Source of the DNA: Pseudomonas fontis
Lineage (GTDB): Bacteria; Pseudomonadota; Gammaproteobacteria; Pseudomonadales; Pseudomonadaceae
Length of the DNA stretch: 64,000 nucleotides
Assembly: GCF_028656955.1 (NCBI RefSeq)
Contig: NZ_JAMDGY010000020.1
Span: forward strand, 186,001 to 250,000
Direction: 5' to 3'
The position numbers and the translations under genes are program-made. Positions 11,401 to 18,832 of this stretch are shown piece after piece. Under the pieces are notes generated by a model. That model saw only the letters and a list, made by a program, of their open reading frames with translations, was not told the origin of the DNA and did not search any database. Each line of letters begins with the position of its first letter. Position 1 is the stretch's first letter.

Positions 11401-12729
11401 GGAATAGGTCAGCTTTTCGACCTCGGCTGCCAATGAATGCGTTGTCAGCGTTGTGCGCACTTCGTCATAACCACCACCAGCAGCTTCAACCACCACGCTG
11501 CCAGCGTGACCAATTACGTACACATCGTTGCCACCGCCGCCTTCAAGCTTGTAGCCGTTGGCCAACGAGGTGAACTGATCGTCGTATGACGAGCCAACAA
11601 CCCGCTCGAACAACGAGAATTTGTCGCCTTCGGCATCACCACCAACACCGACACCAGCGCCGGTCGCATCAATAGTGATGGTCACAGCCTGGGCAGAAGT
11701 CGAGTAATCCAGAGTGTCGGTGCCATTACTACCAATAAAGGTGTGCGCGGTGGCATCACTGACAAAGGTGTCATCAGCATTCGAGCCGCGGAACACTTCG
11801 ATGCTGTTGAAGGTATCGCCTGCCGCAATGCCCACGTGTACACCGGTCTTGAGGTTCAGGGTGACCGCACCACCGTCCTCGTAGTTGACCGTATCGATGC
11901 CATCACCACCAAAGAACTGGTCGGCACCTGCACCGCCATACAGCATGTCATTGCCGGCACCACCGTTGAGAATGTCGTTGCCAGCACCAGCGTTCAGCAG
12001 GTCGTTGCCGATGCTGCCCGTCAAGACGTTGTCGCTGGCATTGCCCTGACCGTTGAAATTCGCCACACCGGTGTAGGTCAGTTTTTCGACCTCGGCTGCC
12101 AATGTGTGCGTCGTCAACGTTGTACGCACTTCATCAATGCCACCACCAGCCGCCTCGACAACCACACTGCCAGCATGACCGATCACGTACACATCGTTGC
12201 CACTGCCGCCCTCAAGTTTGTAGCCGTTGGCCAACGAGGTGAATTGGTCAGCATAAGACGAACCAACAACCCGCTCGAACAGCGAGAACTTGTCACCTTC
12301 GGCATCGCCGCCCGCCCCCACACCAGCGCCAGTCGCATCAATAGTGATGGTGACGGCCTGGGCGGACGTCGAGTAGTCCAGGGTGTCAACGCCGCCGCTG
12401 CCGATGAGGGTCTGTGCGGCAACGCTGCTGACGAACGTATCGTCGCCGTTCGAGCCACGGAACACCTCGATACTGTCAAAGGTATCGCCCGCCGCGATAC
12501 CTACATGCACGCCGGTCTTGAGGTTCAGGGTGACTGCAGCGCCATCGTCATAACTGACCGTGTCGGTGCCATCACCACCGAAGAAGCGGTCGGCACCGGC
12601 ACCGCCATACAGCGTGTCATTGCCGGCACCACCGCTTAGGGTATCGTCCCCGCCCTTCCCGTAAAGCTGATCATCCGCGCCGGTACCGACCAGATTGTCA
12701 GGACCTTCCGTTCCTTGAATAACTGCCAT
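5416..12729 (-). CDS. Giant RTX-type tandem-repeat protein (2437 aa), type I secretion substrate
   Basis: The protein begins MAVIQGTEGPDNLVGTGADD and consists of nine consecutive 223-aa units. Each has three to four RTX nonapeptides (GGAGNDMLYGGAGAD), then VNYEDGGAVTLNLKTGVHVG, SNADDTFVSDATAHTFIG, DYSTSAQ, GDAEGDKFSLFERVVG, NDVYVIGHAGSVVVEAA and DEVRTTL segments. A divergent partial unit and a non-repeated C-terminal domain (about 300 aa) ending NWYVGANTIESFQTNNGDTF follow. No signal peptide is present; export through the adjacent exporter is inferred. The start ATG has AGGAAGAA 7 bases upstream. It lies 65 bases downstream of the HlyD-type gene, in the same direction. The role (adhesin, biofilm matrix or flagellum-associated coat) cannot be read from sequence. 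Confidence 0.87.
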   Translation of the reverse strand: MAVIQGTEGPDNLVGTGADDQLYGKGGDDTLSGGAGNDTLYGGAGADRFFGGDGTDTVSYDDGAAVTLNLKTGVHVGIAAGDTFDSIEVFRGSNGDDTFVSSVAAQTLIGSGGVDTLDYSTSAQAVTITIDATGAGVGAGGDAEGDKFSLFERVVGSSYADQFTSLANGYKLEGGSGNDVYVIGHAGSVVVEAAGGGIDEVRTTLTTHTLAAEVEKLTYTGVANFNGQGNASDNVLTGSIGNDLLNAGAGNDILNGGAGNDMLYGGAGADQFFGGDGIDTVNYEDGGAVTLNLKTGVHVGIAAGDTFNSIEVFRGSNADDTFVSDATAHTFIGSNGTDTLDYSTSAQAVTITIDATGAGVGVGGDAEGDKFSLFERVVGSSYDDQFTSLANGYKLEGGGGNDVYVIGHAGSVVVEAAGGGYDEVRTTLTTHSLAAEVEKLTYSGAANFNGYGNASDNVLTGGIGNDVLNAAGGDDILNGGAGNDMLYGGAGADQFFGGDGTDTVNYEDGGAVTLNLKTGVHVGTAAGDTFNSIEVFRGSNADDTFVSDATAHTFIGSNGTDTLDYSTSAQSVTVTIDATGAGVGVGGDAEGDKFSLFERVVGSSYDDQFTSLANGYKLEGGSGNDVYVIGHAGSVVVEAAGGGYDEVRTTLTTHSLTTEVEKLTYTGAANFNGYGNASDNVLTGGIGNDVLNAAGGDDILNGGAGNDMLYGGAGADQFFGGDGIDTVNYEDGGAVTLNLKTGVHVGTAAGDTFNSIEVFRGSNADDTFVSDATAHTFIGSNGTDTLDYSTSAQSVTVTIDAAGAGVGVGGDAEGDKFSLFERVVGSSYDDQFTSLANGYKLEGGSGNDVYVIGHAGSVVVESAGGGYDEVRTTLTTHSLAAEVEKLTYSGAANFNGYGNASDNVLTGGIGNDVLNAAGGDDILNGGAGNDMLYGGAGADQFFGGDGTDTVNYEDGGAVTLNLKTGVHVGTAAGDTFNSIEVFRGSNADDTFVSDATAHTFIGSNGTDTLDYSTSAQAVTVTIDATGAGVGVGGDAEGDKFSLFERVIGSSYDDQFTSLANGYKLEGGNGNDVYVIGHAGSVVVEAAGGGYDEVRTTLTTHSLTTEVEKLTYTGAANFNGYGNASDNVLTGGIGNDVLNAAGGDDILNGGAGNDMLYGGAGADQFFGGDGIDTVNYEDGGAVTLNLKTGVHVGTAAGDTFNSIEVFRGSNADDTFVSDATAHTFIGSNGTDTLDYSTSAQSVTVTIDATGAGVGVGGDAEGDKFSLFERVIGSSYDDQFTSLANGYKLEGGNGNDVYVIGHAGSVVVEAAGGGYDEVRTSLTTHSLTFEVEKLTYTGSVNFNGYGNASDNILTGGIGNDVLNAAGGDDILNGGAGNDTLYGGAGADQFFGGDGIDTVNYEDGAAVTLNLKTGVHVGTAAGDTFNSIEVFRGSNADDTFVSDATAHTFIGSNGTDTLDYSTSAQAISISLDATGAGVGVGGDAEGDKFSLFERVIGSSYDDQFTSLANGYKLEGGSGNDVYVIGHAGSVVVEAAGGGYDEVRTSLTTHSLTFEVEKLTYTGTVNFNGYGNASDNLLTGGVGNDMLSGAGGDDILNGGAGNDTLYGGAGADQFFGGDGNDTVNYEDGAAVALNFKTGVHTGTAAGDIFDSIEVFRGSNGDDTFVSDATAHTFIGSGGADTLDYSTSAQAVTITIDAAGAGVGVGGDAEGDKFSLFERVVGSSYDDQFTSLANGYKLEGGNGNDVYVIGHAGSVVVEAAGGGYDEVRTSLTTHSLAFEVEKLTYTGTVNFNGYGNASDNLLTGGVGNDMLSGAGGDDILNGGAGNDTLYGGAGADQLLGGDGYDTVNYEDGAAVTLNFKTGVHTGTAAGDTFESIEVFRGSNADDTFISDATAHTFIGSGGADTLDYSTSAQAVTITIDAAGAGVGVGGDAEGDKFTLFERVVGSSYADRFTSSANGYKLEGGAGNDVYVIAHPGSVVVEAAGGGDDEVRTALSTHSLAAQVERLSYTGTGNFTGYGNAIDNIIVAGNGNDTLLGGDGADQFFGGAGIDTVSYADSVGVTLNFKTGIHSGFAAGDTFDSIEKFVGSNAADVFVGDAGSNTFDGGGGVDLLSFASETAGIVLNLSAPLTSGVAAGDIYTNIESFEGSAFDDSLTGSSLNENFIGGAGADTINGGAGKDAAWYVNSASAVQVDLAARTATGGDAQGDVLSNIEGLAGSAYDDVLTGDAGANTIFGAEGNDIINGGDGNDFLYGDGIYYPDFGSYMRPESRAFAQADIINGGNGDDNIYGGGVNDTGAILHGDAGNDFIQTANGKAYGDEGNDRLAGNGVAYELYGGAGADRMELMSSGFAFGGEDSDVYNVYSRSTVTIQDTGTMGIDVVVLKNIQTFQDVVVRNDGANAFIFSKADYDNGNLGSAVILSNWYVGANTIESFQTNNGDTFTIS
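6640..12660 (-). repeat. Nine tandem 669-bp coding repeats
   Basis: A landmark encoding GSNGTDTLDYS recurs at exact 669-base steps: about 12391, 11722, 11053, 10384, 9715, 9046, 8377, 7708 and 7039. The middle units differ by only a few bases each, many of them silent, so they have been homogenised recently by recombination. The outer units (first, eighth and ninth) are more diverged. Copy number is therefore expected to vary between strains and assemblies. Confidence 0.95.
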
Positions 12730-12748
12730 CGCACTTCTTCCTTGCTGG

Positions 12749-12768
12749 TTGGTTGAACAATCCTGTCC
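12749..12768 (-). promoter_or_regulatory. Leader block upstream of the 2437-aa RTX gene
   Basis: Identical 20-base plus-strand block to 5246-5265, again about 20 bases upstream of the start codon. It falls between the HlyD-type gene stop (12795) and the RTX start (12729). Confidence 0.5.
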
Positions 12769-12794
12769 GGCACCACGACGCTCCGCGTCGGTGC

Positions 12795-14108
12795 CTAGCC
12801 TTCCCTGAAGGCGCGCTGCGCGTGATCCCCTAGCGGCTTGAGCAAATAGGAAAGAACCGTGCGCTGGCCCGTCTGGATCATCGACTCCACCGGCATGCCC
12901 GGCAGCACCGTCAATCCCGACAATCGACTCAGCTCGTCTTTGTTGATACGAATACCCGCACGGTAGGAACCGACTCCGGTTTGCGGGTCGACCACCAGGT
13001 CTGCCGACAGCCGGGAAAGGGTGCCATTGAGTTCCGGCGTGGTGCTGCGATTGAACGCACTCATGCGCAACCGCACGGCCTGGCCGAGCGCGACCTGGTC
13101 AATGTCTTGCGGATCAATGCGCGCCTCTACCAGCAGGTCTTCATCCAGCGGCACGATCTGCATCAACGGCTCTGCCGGCGAAATCACCCCACCCACCGTG
13201 TGCACCACCAACTGCTGGACGCGCCCCTTGCTCGGCGCAGTGATGTCGATGCGCTTGAGCTGGTCATTGGCGGCGATCTCACGCTCGACCAACTCGCCCT
13301 GCTGCACCAGCAAGTCGCGCAATTCCTGCGACACTTGCTCGCGGAATTTCTGGTCGACCTGCAACAGCTCAAGCTCGGTCTCGGCAATCCGCGCACGGGC
13401 CTCGGCAATCGAGGCCACCAACTGACCACGCTCACCCCGCAGCCGCGCGATGCCGCGGGCCAGGGCATTGACCCGGTCGATGGTCATCATGCCCTTCTCA
13501 AGCAGGGTCTTGACCGCGGTGTACTCCTGCTCGATCAGCACGATCTCTTCAGTCTTGGTGCGCTGCTGCAGGTCGTGACCACCAATGGTCTGCTTCAACT
13601 GCTCGATGCGCTCGCGCAGCTGCTTTTTCTGGCCTTCACGCGACTGCTGGCGATCGACAAACAACTGCCGCTCACTGACCATCGCCGCCTGCGCCTGCGG
13701 CTCACCCAGGCGAGTAACCAACAAGACCGGCGTAGCCACCACACGCAGGTTGTCGCGCTCGGCTTCAAGGCGCGCCTGGCGCGCCATGGACTGGTCGCGA
13801 GCCTTGCTGACGATGGACTGGCTGGCCTGCTGCAAAGTCGCATCAAGGCGCAGCAATACTTGCCCGGCCTCAACCTCTTGCCCTTCACGCACCAACAACT
13901 GCGCCACCACGCCACCGCTTGGGTGCTGCACCTTGCGCGTGCTGTTCTCCACGGCGACCACGCCTGGGGCAATGATGGCACTGGCCAGGTCCGTGCCAGC
14001 CGCCCACCACAAGCCGCCACCCAGCAGTATCACCATGGCCACGGCGCCCAGACGCAGATGCCCATTCAGCGAGCGGACCAGTGCTTCGGGATTGTCCTGA
14101 CGCATCAT
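12795..14108 (-). CDS. HlyD/PrtE-family type I secretion membrane-fusion protein
   Basis: A 437-aa periplasmic adaptor that links an inner-membrane ABC exporter to an outer-membrane TolC channel. It has a short cytoplasmic N-terminus and one membrane segment (VAMVILLGGGLWWAAGTDLA, about residues 22-42). Next is the half-motif GVVAVENSTRKVQHPSGGVV, then a long charged coiled-coil hairpin (about 90-270), then the beta-barrel region (ITAPSKGRVQQLVVHTVGGV). The start overlaps the stop of the ABC gene as ATGA (14105-14108), so the two are translationally coupled. No TolC-like gene is in the window; the third component must be encoded elsewhere. The two giant RTX genes directly downstream are the obvious substrates. 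Confidence 0.92.
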   Translation of the reverse strand: MMRQDNPEALVRSLNGHLRLGAVAMVILLGGGLWWAAGTDLASAIIAPGVVAVENSTRKVQHPSGGVVAQLLVREGQEVEAGQVLLRLDATLQQASQSIVSKARDQSMARQARLEAERDNLRVVATPVLLVTRLGEPQAQAAMVSERQLFVDRQQSREGQKKQLRERIEQLKQTIGGHDLQQRTKTEEIVLIEQEYTAVKTLLEKGMMTIDRVNALARGIARLRGERGQLVASIAEARARIAETELELLQVDQKFREQVSQELRDLLVQQGELVEREIAANDQLKRIDITAPSKGRVQQLVVHTVGGVISPAEPLMQIVPLDEDLLVEARIDPQDIDQVALGQAVRLRMSAFNRSTTPELNGTLSRLSADLVVDPQTGVGSYRAGIRINKDELSRLSGLTVLPGMPVESMIQTGQRTVLSYLLKPLGDHAQRAFREG

Positions 14109-15841
14109 TGGGCACCTCCGGCTACCGCCACGATGGGCGCGACCTTGGCCGCTGGTGACGGTCGTGCCAGCACCGTTTCCTTGGGTCCGAATGCCACCTG
14201 CATGCCATTTTCCAGGACCAGCACTTGATCGAGCACCGAGAGGATGCCGGTGCGATGAGCAATCACCACAGCCACCCCACCCCGTGCCTTGATGGCCAGG
14301 ATGGCCTTGGCCAGCGCGCGCTCACCCTCGACATCCAGGTTGGAGTTCGGCTCATCGAGCACCACCAGGAACGGCTCGCCATACAACGCCCGCGCCAAGG
14401 CCACACGTTGCCGCTGCCCCGCCGAAAGGTTGACGCCGCCCTCGCCGACCGGCGTGTCGTAGCCTTGCGGCAACTGCAAGATCAACTCGTGTACACCCGC
14501 TTGCCGCGCAGCGGCAATAACTGCCGCATCATCGGCGTCAGGGTCCAGCCGGGCGATGTTCTGCGCCACCGAGGCATTGAACAGATCGACGCTCTGCGGC
14601 AAATAACCGATCAGCTCGCCGCGTGCCTGCTGCTCCCACAATTCCAATGGCGCACCGTCCAGGCAGACCTGCCCACGCGCCGGCTGCCAGGCCCCTACCA
14701 GCACCCGCGCCAACGTCGATTTGCCGGACGCACTCGGGCCGACAACGCCCAGGGCGCTGCCTGCGGCAAGAGCGAAATTGAGGTTCTGCAAGGTCAGGCG
14801 CTGCACACCCGGCGGTGAAGCAAACAGGCACTCAACCTGCACGCGCTGGTGCGCGGCCGGAAGGCGCGTCCTGGGCTGTTGCTCGGGGAACAGATCGAAC
14901 ACCTCGCGCAATTGCGTCCAGGCCAGACGCGCCGAAATCAGGCTGCGCCAGGTGCCGATGATCTGCTCCGCCGGCGCCAGGGTGCGCGCAACGATGATCG
15001 AGGCGGCAATGATGGCGCCGCCGCTCAAATCACCGCGAATCACCAGATAGGCGCCCAGGCCCAACGACGCCGACTGGATCAACTGGCGCAGCGCCTTGGT
15101 GATCCCGCCGTAGAAACTGCCGACATCCGCGGCCTGGCGCTGCAAGGTGGAGAAACGCACGTGCTGATCCTGCCACAGCGCTCGCGCCCGGCCTTCCATG
15201 CCCATGGCCGCCAGCGACTCGGCCCCCAGGTGCGTCTGCTGGCCCAATTGGTTACGTGCACTCAAGGCTTGTGCGCTGTCACGCATCAGTTGGCGGGTCT
15301 TGCGATCGGTGAGCAACGTCAGGCCGACCATCACCACGATCATGCCCAGGGCCAACCACCCCAGCAGCGGGTGGATGTAGAAACACACCGCCAGGTACAC
15401 CGGCATCCATGGCAAATCGAAGAAGGCAATCAGGCCTGGGCCGCCGATGAAGTTGCGGATCTGATCAAGCTCGTGAGCAGGCTTGAGCGGGTCGCCCGTC
15501 ACCGGCGTTTTCAGCGAAGCACCGGCGATGACCTGATAGACCTTCGCCGACAAGGCCGCATCGAGCGAGGCGGCGATGCGCGTCATGACCCGGGCACGGA
15601 TGATGTCAAGGAAGCCGAAGACAGCGTAGACCCCGAGCACCAACAGGCTCAGCGCCACCAGCGTTGGCACGCTGCGGCTGGGGATGACCCGGTCATAGAC
15701 TTCAAGCATGAACAGCGGACCGATCAGGGCCAGCAGATTGATCACCCCGGAGAACACCAGGGCACCGATCAAGCCCTTGCGCAGGGCCACAGCCAGCTGC
15801 GCCGCGAGCACCGGAGTGCGGGCGCTATTCGCCTGTCTCAT
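14105..15841 (-). CDS. Type I secretion ABC transporter (PrtD/HlyB family permease-ATPase)
   Basis: A 578-aa half-transporter that exports unfolded proteins with C-terminal signals. Six membrane segments fall in the first 310 residues (for example LIGALVFSGVINLLALIGPL). The ATPase domain has Walker A GPSASGKST, Q-loop YLPQSV, signature LSAGQRQR, Walker B FLVVLDEPNSNLD and the switch His in VVIAHR. There is no N-terminal C39 peptidase or C39-like domain, so it belongs to the PrtD/LapB-like exporters of RTX enzymes rather than bacteriocin exporters. The ATG follows AGGA with 9-base spacing. It is the first gene of an exporter-adaptor-substrate-substrate series lying between flgE and flgF. Confidence 0.93.
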   Translation of the reverse strand: MRQANSARTPVLAAQLAVALRKGLIGALVFSGVINLLALIGPLFMLEVYDRVIPSRSVPTLVALSLLVLGVYAVFGFLDIIRARVMTRIAASLDAALSAKVYQVIAGASLKTPVTGDPLKPAHELDQIRNFIGGPGLIAFFDLPWMPVYLAVCFYIHPLLGWLALGMIVVMVGLTLLTDRKTRQLMRDSAQALSARNQLGQQTHLGAESLAAMGMEGRARALWQDQHVRFSTLQRQAADVGSFYGGITKALRQLIQSASLGLGAYLVIRGDLSGGAIIAASIIVARTLAPAEQIIGTWRSLISARLAWTQLREVFDLFPEQQPRTRLPAAHQRVQVECLFASPPGVQRLTLQNLNFALAAGSALGVVGPSASGKSTLARVLVGAWQPARGQVCLDGAPLELWEQQARGELIGYLPQSVDLFNASVAQNIARLDPDADDAAVIAAARQAGVHELILQLPQGYDTPVGEGGVNLSAGQRQRVALARALYGEPFLVVLDEPNSNLDVEGERALAKAILAIKARGGVAVVIAHRTGILSVLDQVLVLENGMQVAFGPKETVLARPSPAAKVAPIVAVAGGAQ

Positions 15842-15988
15842 CTGATTCCATCCTTAGAAAAACAACGACTTCCGTGTACCCGTAGCAACCAGGACGGCCA
15901 CCACGAGGGAATGCGATTTAGGGGGTACTACTGCCGTGCGGGAGCAGGCATGAAAACCCGCGAATCATCGCTCAACGGCCTGGCCACA

Positions 15989-16177
15989 TCAAGGGCGACA
16001 AGCGCCATTGTTGAACGGGCCCGCAAAACGCTTCCAACCATCACCCGGCGACCACTGCGCGCATACCAGGCGACCATCGGCCTGGCTTTCCCAGCTGTAC
16101 CAGGACGCCATATCGGCCCAGGCCAGACTCGTCAGCACTGACAGCAAAAAAGCCACGACACTGAGTTTTTTCAACAT
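15989..16177 (-). CDS. Small secreted protein of unknown function (62 aa)
   Basis: The sequence MLKKLSVVAFLLSVLTSLAWA is a clear Sec signal peptide with a likely cleavage after AWA. It leaves a mature peptide of about 41 residues rich in Trp (DMASWYSWESQADGR, then CAQWSPGDGWKRFAG, then CRP) with two cysteines that could form a disulfide. The ATG at 16177 has GAGGT 9 bases upstream; a longer reading of the frame would run through the flgE terminator and is not used. It lies between flgE and the secretion cassette. I do not recognise the family; a small hypothetical gene between flgE and flgF is, from memory, also present in P. putida. Confidence 0.65.
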   Translation of the reverse strand: MLKKLSVVAFLLSVLTSLAWADMASWYSWESQADGRLVCAQWSPGDGWKRFAGPFNNGACRP

Positions 16178-16197
16178 GGCTACTACCTCGCAAACAA

Positions 16198-16223
16198 CAA
16201 ACCCCTTTCGAGAAAGGGGTTTG
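16198..16223 (-). terminator. Terminator of the flgBCDE transcript
   Basis: A perfect inverted repeat CAAACCCCTTTC-GA-GAAAGGGGTTTG, 26 bases after the flgE stop, followed on the minus strand by TTTGTTGTTTG. It separates flgBCDE from the small secreted gene and the RTX cassette, which therefore probably need their own promoter. Confidence 0.85.
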
Positions 16224-16249
16224 TGCATCACGACCGTTTCAGCGACCCA

Positions 16250-17608
16250 TCAGGTCATCTGAATGATGGTCTGCATGATGGTGCTTTGCGTGGAGATGGT
16301 CTTGGCGTTCGCCTGGTAGTTGCTCTGCGCCTTGATCAGCTCGACCAGCTCCTGGGTCAGGTTGACGTTCGAAGCCTCCAGGGAGTTGGACGAGATCGAA
16401 CCCAGGGTACCGGTCTTCGGTGCGTCGATGCCCGGGATACCCGAGGAGAAGGTTTCCTTCCAGCGCGTACCGCCCATCTGCTCCAGGCCCTGCTCGTTGG
16501 CGAAGCTGGCGATTGCCACCTGGCCGATTGCGCGCGACTGCTGGTTGCTGAAGCTGGCGAACATGACACCGGTGGAGTCGATGCTCAAGTTGGACAGGAT
16601 GCCGGTGGCGTAGCCGTCTTGCGACTGCGACAAGCGGGTCGTATCCGTGTTGTAGGAGGTCGTCGAACCCATGCTCAGGCGCATGCCTGCAGCATTGCCT
16701 TCCGAGCCGTTCGGCCCCCAGGTCTTGGTGGTAGCGTTGTACACCGACGGCACCCAGCCCTTGAGGGTGAAGGTGTTGCTGGCGACTTCGAAGTCAGTGC
16801 TTGGCGGAGTCCAGGACTCACTACCGGTCATTTTCTTGACGCTGCCGTCAGCGTTGAAGGAAATGGTCCCGACAAACGGAGTGGCCTGGGTTGCATCTTT
16901 TGGATTGCGACCATCCACCAGAGTATACATGCTCCACTGGTTGTCGCCCGTCTTGCGGTAGTACTGCTGGACGACATGCTGGTTGCCCTGGCTATCGTAG
17001 ATCGGCGTTTCGAATTTCTTGGTGTAGGTGGTATCTAGAGACGGGTCGAACGGCAAGTTCGGCACAGGCGCCGGCGGCGTGCCCTCGATTCTGGTGAGCG
17101 GAATCGACTTTTCAGAGGAGTTCAGGTTGATGCCCTGATCGATCAGCGAAGTGGCCTTTGGCGCCAGCGCCGAAGTGTCGATCTTCAGGTCGGTCAGCAC
17201 ACCCTTGATGATCTTGCCGTTCTCATCAGCGGCATAACCCTGCAGGCGAACGCCGTCAGAGGTCACGACGAAATTGTCCTTGTTGGTCTGGAACGCACCG
17301 GCACGGGTGTAGCTCAGCGAGCCGTTGTCGCTCAGGACGAAGAAGCCCTGGCCGTTGATGCCCAGGTCCAGCACGTTGCCGGTGTTGTTCACGTCACCCT
17401 GGCCGAACTGCTGGGAAACCGCCGCAAGACGCACACCGTTGCCGATGGTCTTGCTGCCGACGCCCAGTTTGCTGGCCGAGTACACGTCTTCGAATTCCGC
17501 ACGGGACGATTTGAAGCCGGTGGTCGCGACGTTGGCGATGTTGTTGCCGGTCACGTCCAGTTGTTTGTTGGCTGCATAGAGACCGCTAAGGCCGATATTG
17601 AATGACAT
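16250..17608 (-). CDS. flgE: Flagellar hook protein FlgE
   Basis: A 452-aa hook subunit. The N-terminus MSFNIGLSGLYAANKQLDVT with GNNIANVATTGFKSSRAEF and the C-terminus (SNVNLTQELVELIKAQSNYQ ... IMQTIIQMT) are the conserved coiled-coil ends of rod/hook proteins. The middle is the variable hook domain. Exported by the flagellar type III system and polymerised under the FlgD cap. The start has AAGGAG 6 bases upstream. Last gene of flgBCDE, followed by a terminator. Confidence 0.97.
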   Translation of the reverse strand: MSFNIGLSGLYAANKQLDVTGNNIANVATTGFKSSRAEFEDVYSASKLGVGSKTIGNGVRLAAVSQQFGQGDVNNTGNVLDLGINGQGFFVLSDNGSLSYTRAGAFQTNKDNFVVTSDGVRLQGYAADENGKIIKGVLTDLKIDTSALAPKATSLIDQGINLNSSEKSIPLTRIEGTPPAPVPNLPFDPSLDTTYTKKFETPIYDSQGNQHVVQQYYRKTGDNQWSMYTLVDGRNPKDATQATPFVGTISFNADGSVKKMTGSESWTPPSTDFEVASNTFTLKGWVPSVYNATTKTWGPNGSEGNAAGMRLSMGSTTSYNTDTTRLSQSQDGYATGILSNLSIDSTGVMFASFSNQQSRAIGQVAIASFANEQGLEQMGGTRWKETFSSGIPGIDAPKTGTLGSISSNSLEASNVNLTQELVELIKAQSNYQANAKTISTQSTIMQTIIQMT

Positions 17609-17638
17609 CTTTCACTCCTTGTGCCGCATTAGCCGGCT

Positions 17639-18370
17639 CTATATACCGATGGTTTGGACTTTGGACAGGGCAATGCTGCCCAGGCCGGCGAGGTTGAGCA
17701 TCATCTCGCCGCCCGTCTTGCTCAGGGTCACGCTGCTGACGGTGGCCGGCAGCATGGTGTACATCTCCAGCGCCTTGCCATCGACCTTGGTCGTGGCCTT
17801 GAACGAGTACGCGCCCGGGTCGACTTTTTGCCCGGCATCGTTGGTGCCATCCCAGACGAAGGCAGCGTTGCCGGCCTTTTGCTCGCCCATCTGGATGGTC
17901 TTGACGGCCTTGCCATCCTTGTCGGTGATGGTGACCGTGCAGTTGCTGAGCGACTGCGGCACGGTGACCGAACCGTTGAAACTCTTGGTGGTGTCGACCA
18001 CCGCCTTGTCGGTCTGGGCGATCACCGAGCGACCCACCAGCGACGAAGCCTGCAACGCCTGCGACGACTTGAAGTTGCCGGAAATGGCGGTCACCGACTC
18101 ATTGAGGCTGGTGATGCCTTCCAGGCTGCTGAACTGCGCCAGCTGCGCCACGAACTCGCTGTTGTCCTGTGGATCAAGCGGGTTCTGGTGCTTCATCTGG
18201 GTTACCAGCAGCTGCAGGAACGCGTCCTTGCCCAGCGCCTGCTTGTTGGCGCCGGTCTTGCTGTTGGTTGCCGCAGCAATGGTGCTCTCATCGGAGCTCT
18301 TCTTGGCCCCGGACGACTTGATCACGTCGTTGAGGTTCACCCCGGAGGTCGGATCGTTAACACTGGCCAT
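17639..18370 (-). CDS. flgD: Flagellar hook-capping protein FlgD
   Basis: A 243-aa hook-assembly scaffold. It shows the FlgD signature LGKDAFLQLLVTQMKHQNPL followed by DPQDNSEFVAQLAQFSSLEG, and the C-terminal FlgD Ig/tudor-like part (VWDGTNDAGQKVDPGAYSFK). It sits between flgC and flgE with short gaps, in one operon. Confidence 0.97.
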   Translation of the reverse strand: MASVNDPTSGVNLNDVIKSSGAKKSSDESTIAAATNSKTGANKQALGKDAFLQLLVTQMKHQNPLDPQDNSEFVAQLAQFSSLEGITSLNESVTAISGNFKSSQALQASSLVGRSVIAQTDKAVVDTTKSFNGSVTVPQSLSNCTVTITDKDGKAVKTIQMGEQKAGNAAFVWDGTNDAGQKVDPGAYSFKATTKVDGKALEMYTMLPATVSSVTLSKTGGEMMLNLAGLGSIALSKVQTIGI

Positions 18371-18385
18371 TGGCTTGGTTCCTTG

Positions 18386-18829
18386 TTACTGACCCAGGGT
18401 CAGAACCTTCTGCATCATGGTTTTGGCCGTATTCATCAGCTCGGCATTGGTCTGGAACGAGCGGCTGGCGGAAATCATGTCAGCCATTTCCTCGACCACA
18501 TTGACGTTCGGGTAGAAGACGTAGCCGTCCTTGTTCGCTGCCGGGTGGCTTGGCTGGTAGCGTGCTTCAAGGTTGCCCTGGTCTTCGACCACACCCAGCA
18601 CCTGGACGCCCTGACCGGCGGCGTCCTGGTCCTGGAACAGCGACTGGCCGATGCCGCCCTGGGCCTGCTGGAAAGTCGTGGCGAACACCGGGTGGCGGGC
18701 GCGGTAGGTCTGGTCGATGCTCGACGAGACCGTCTCGGCGTTGGCGATGTTCGAGGCAACGGTGTTCAGACGGGTAGTCTGCGCGCTCATGCCGCTACCG
18801 GCGATATTGAAAACACTGGCGAGGGACAT
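18386..18829 (-). CDS. flgC: Flagellar basal-body rod protein FlgC
   Basis: A 147-aa proximal rod subunit. N-terminus MSLASVFNIAGSGMSAQTTR with LNTVASNIANAETVSSS, and C-terminal VNVVEEMADMISASRSFQTN, are diagnostic for FlgC. It begins 3 bases after the flgB stop, indicating translational coupling. Confidence 0.97.
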   Translation of the reverse strand: MSLASVFNIAGSGMSAQTTRLNTVASNIANAETVSSSIDQTYRARHPVFATTFQQAQGGIGQSLFQDQDAAGQGVQVLGVVEDQGNLEARYQPSHPAANKDGYVFYPNVNVVEEMADMISASRSFQTNAELMNTAKTMMQKVLTLGQ

Positions 18830-18832
18830 GGA

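Noticed and set aside
6640..12660. CRISPR-like array
   Set aside because: The repeats are 669-base coding units with no spacers. No cas genes are in the window.
12981..14228. 415-codon plus-strand open frame opposite the HlyD-type gene
   Set aside because: The minus strand holds a textbook membrane-fusion protein; the plus-strand product is His/Gln/Leu-rich shadow sequence.
14849..16141. 430-codon plus-strand open frame opposite the ABC exporter
   Set aside because: The minus strand carries all ABC ATPase motifs; the plus-strand sequence is Arg/Gln/His-rich and has no start signal.
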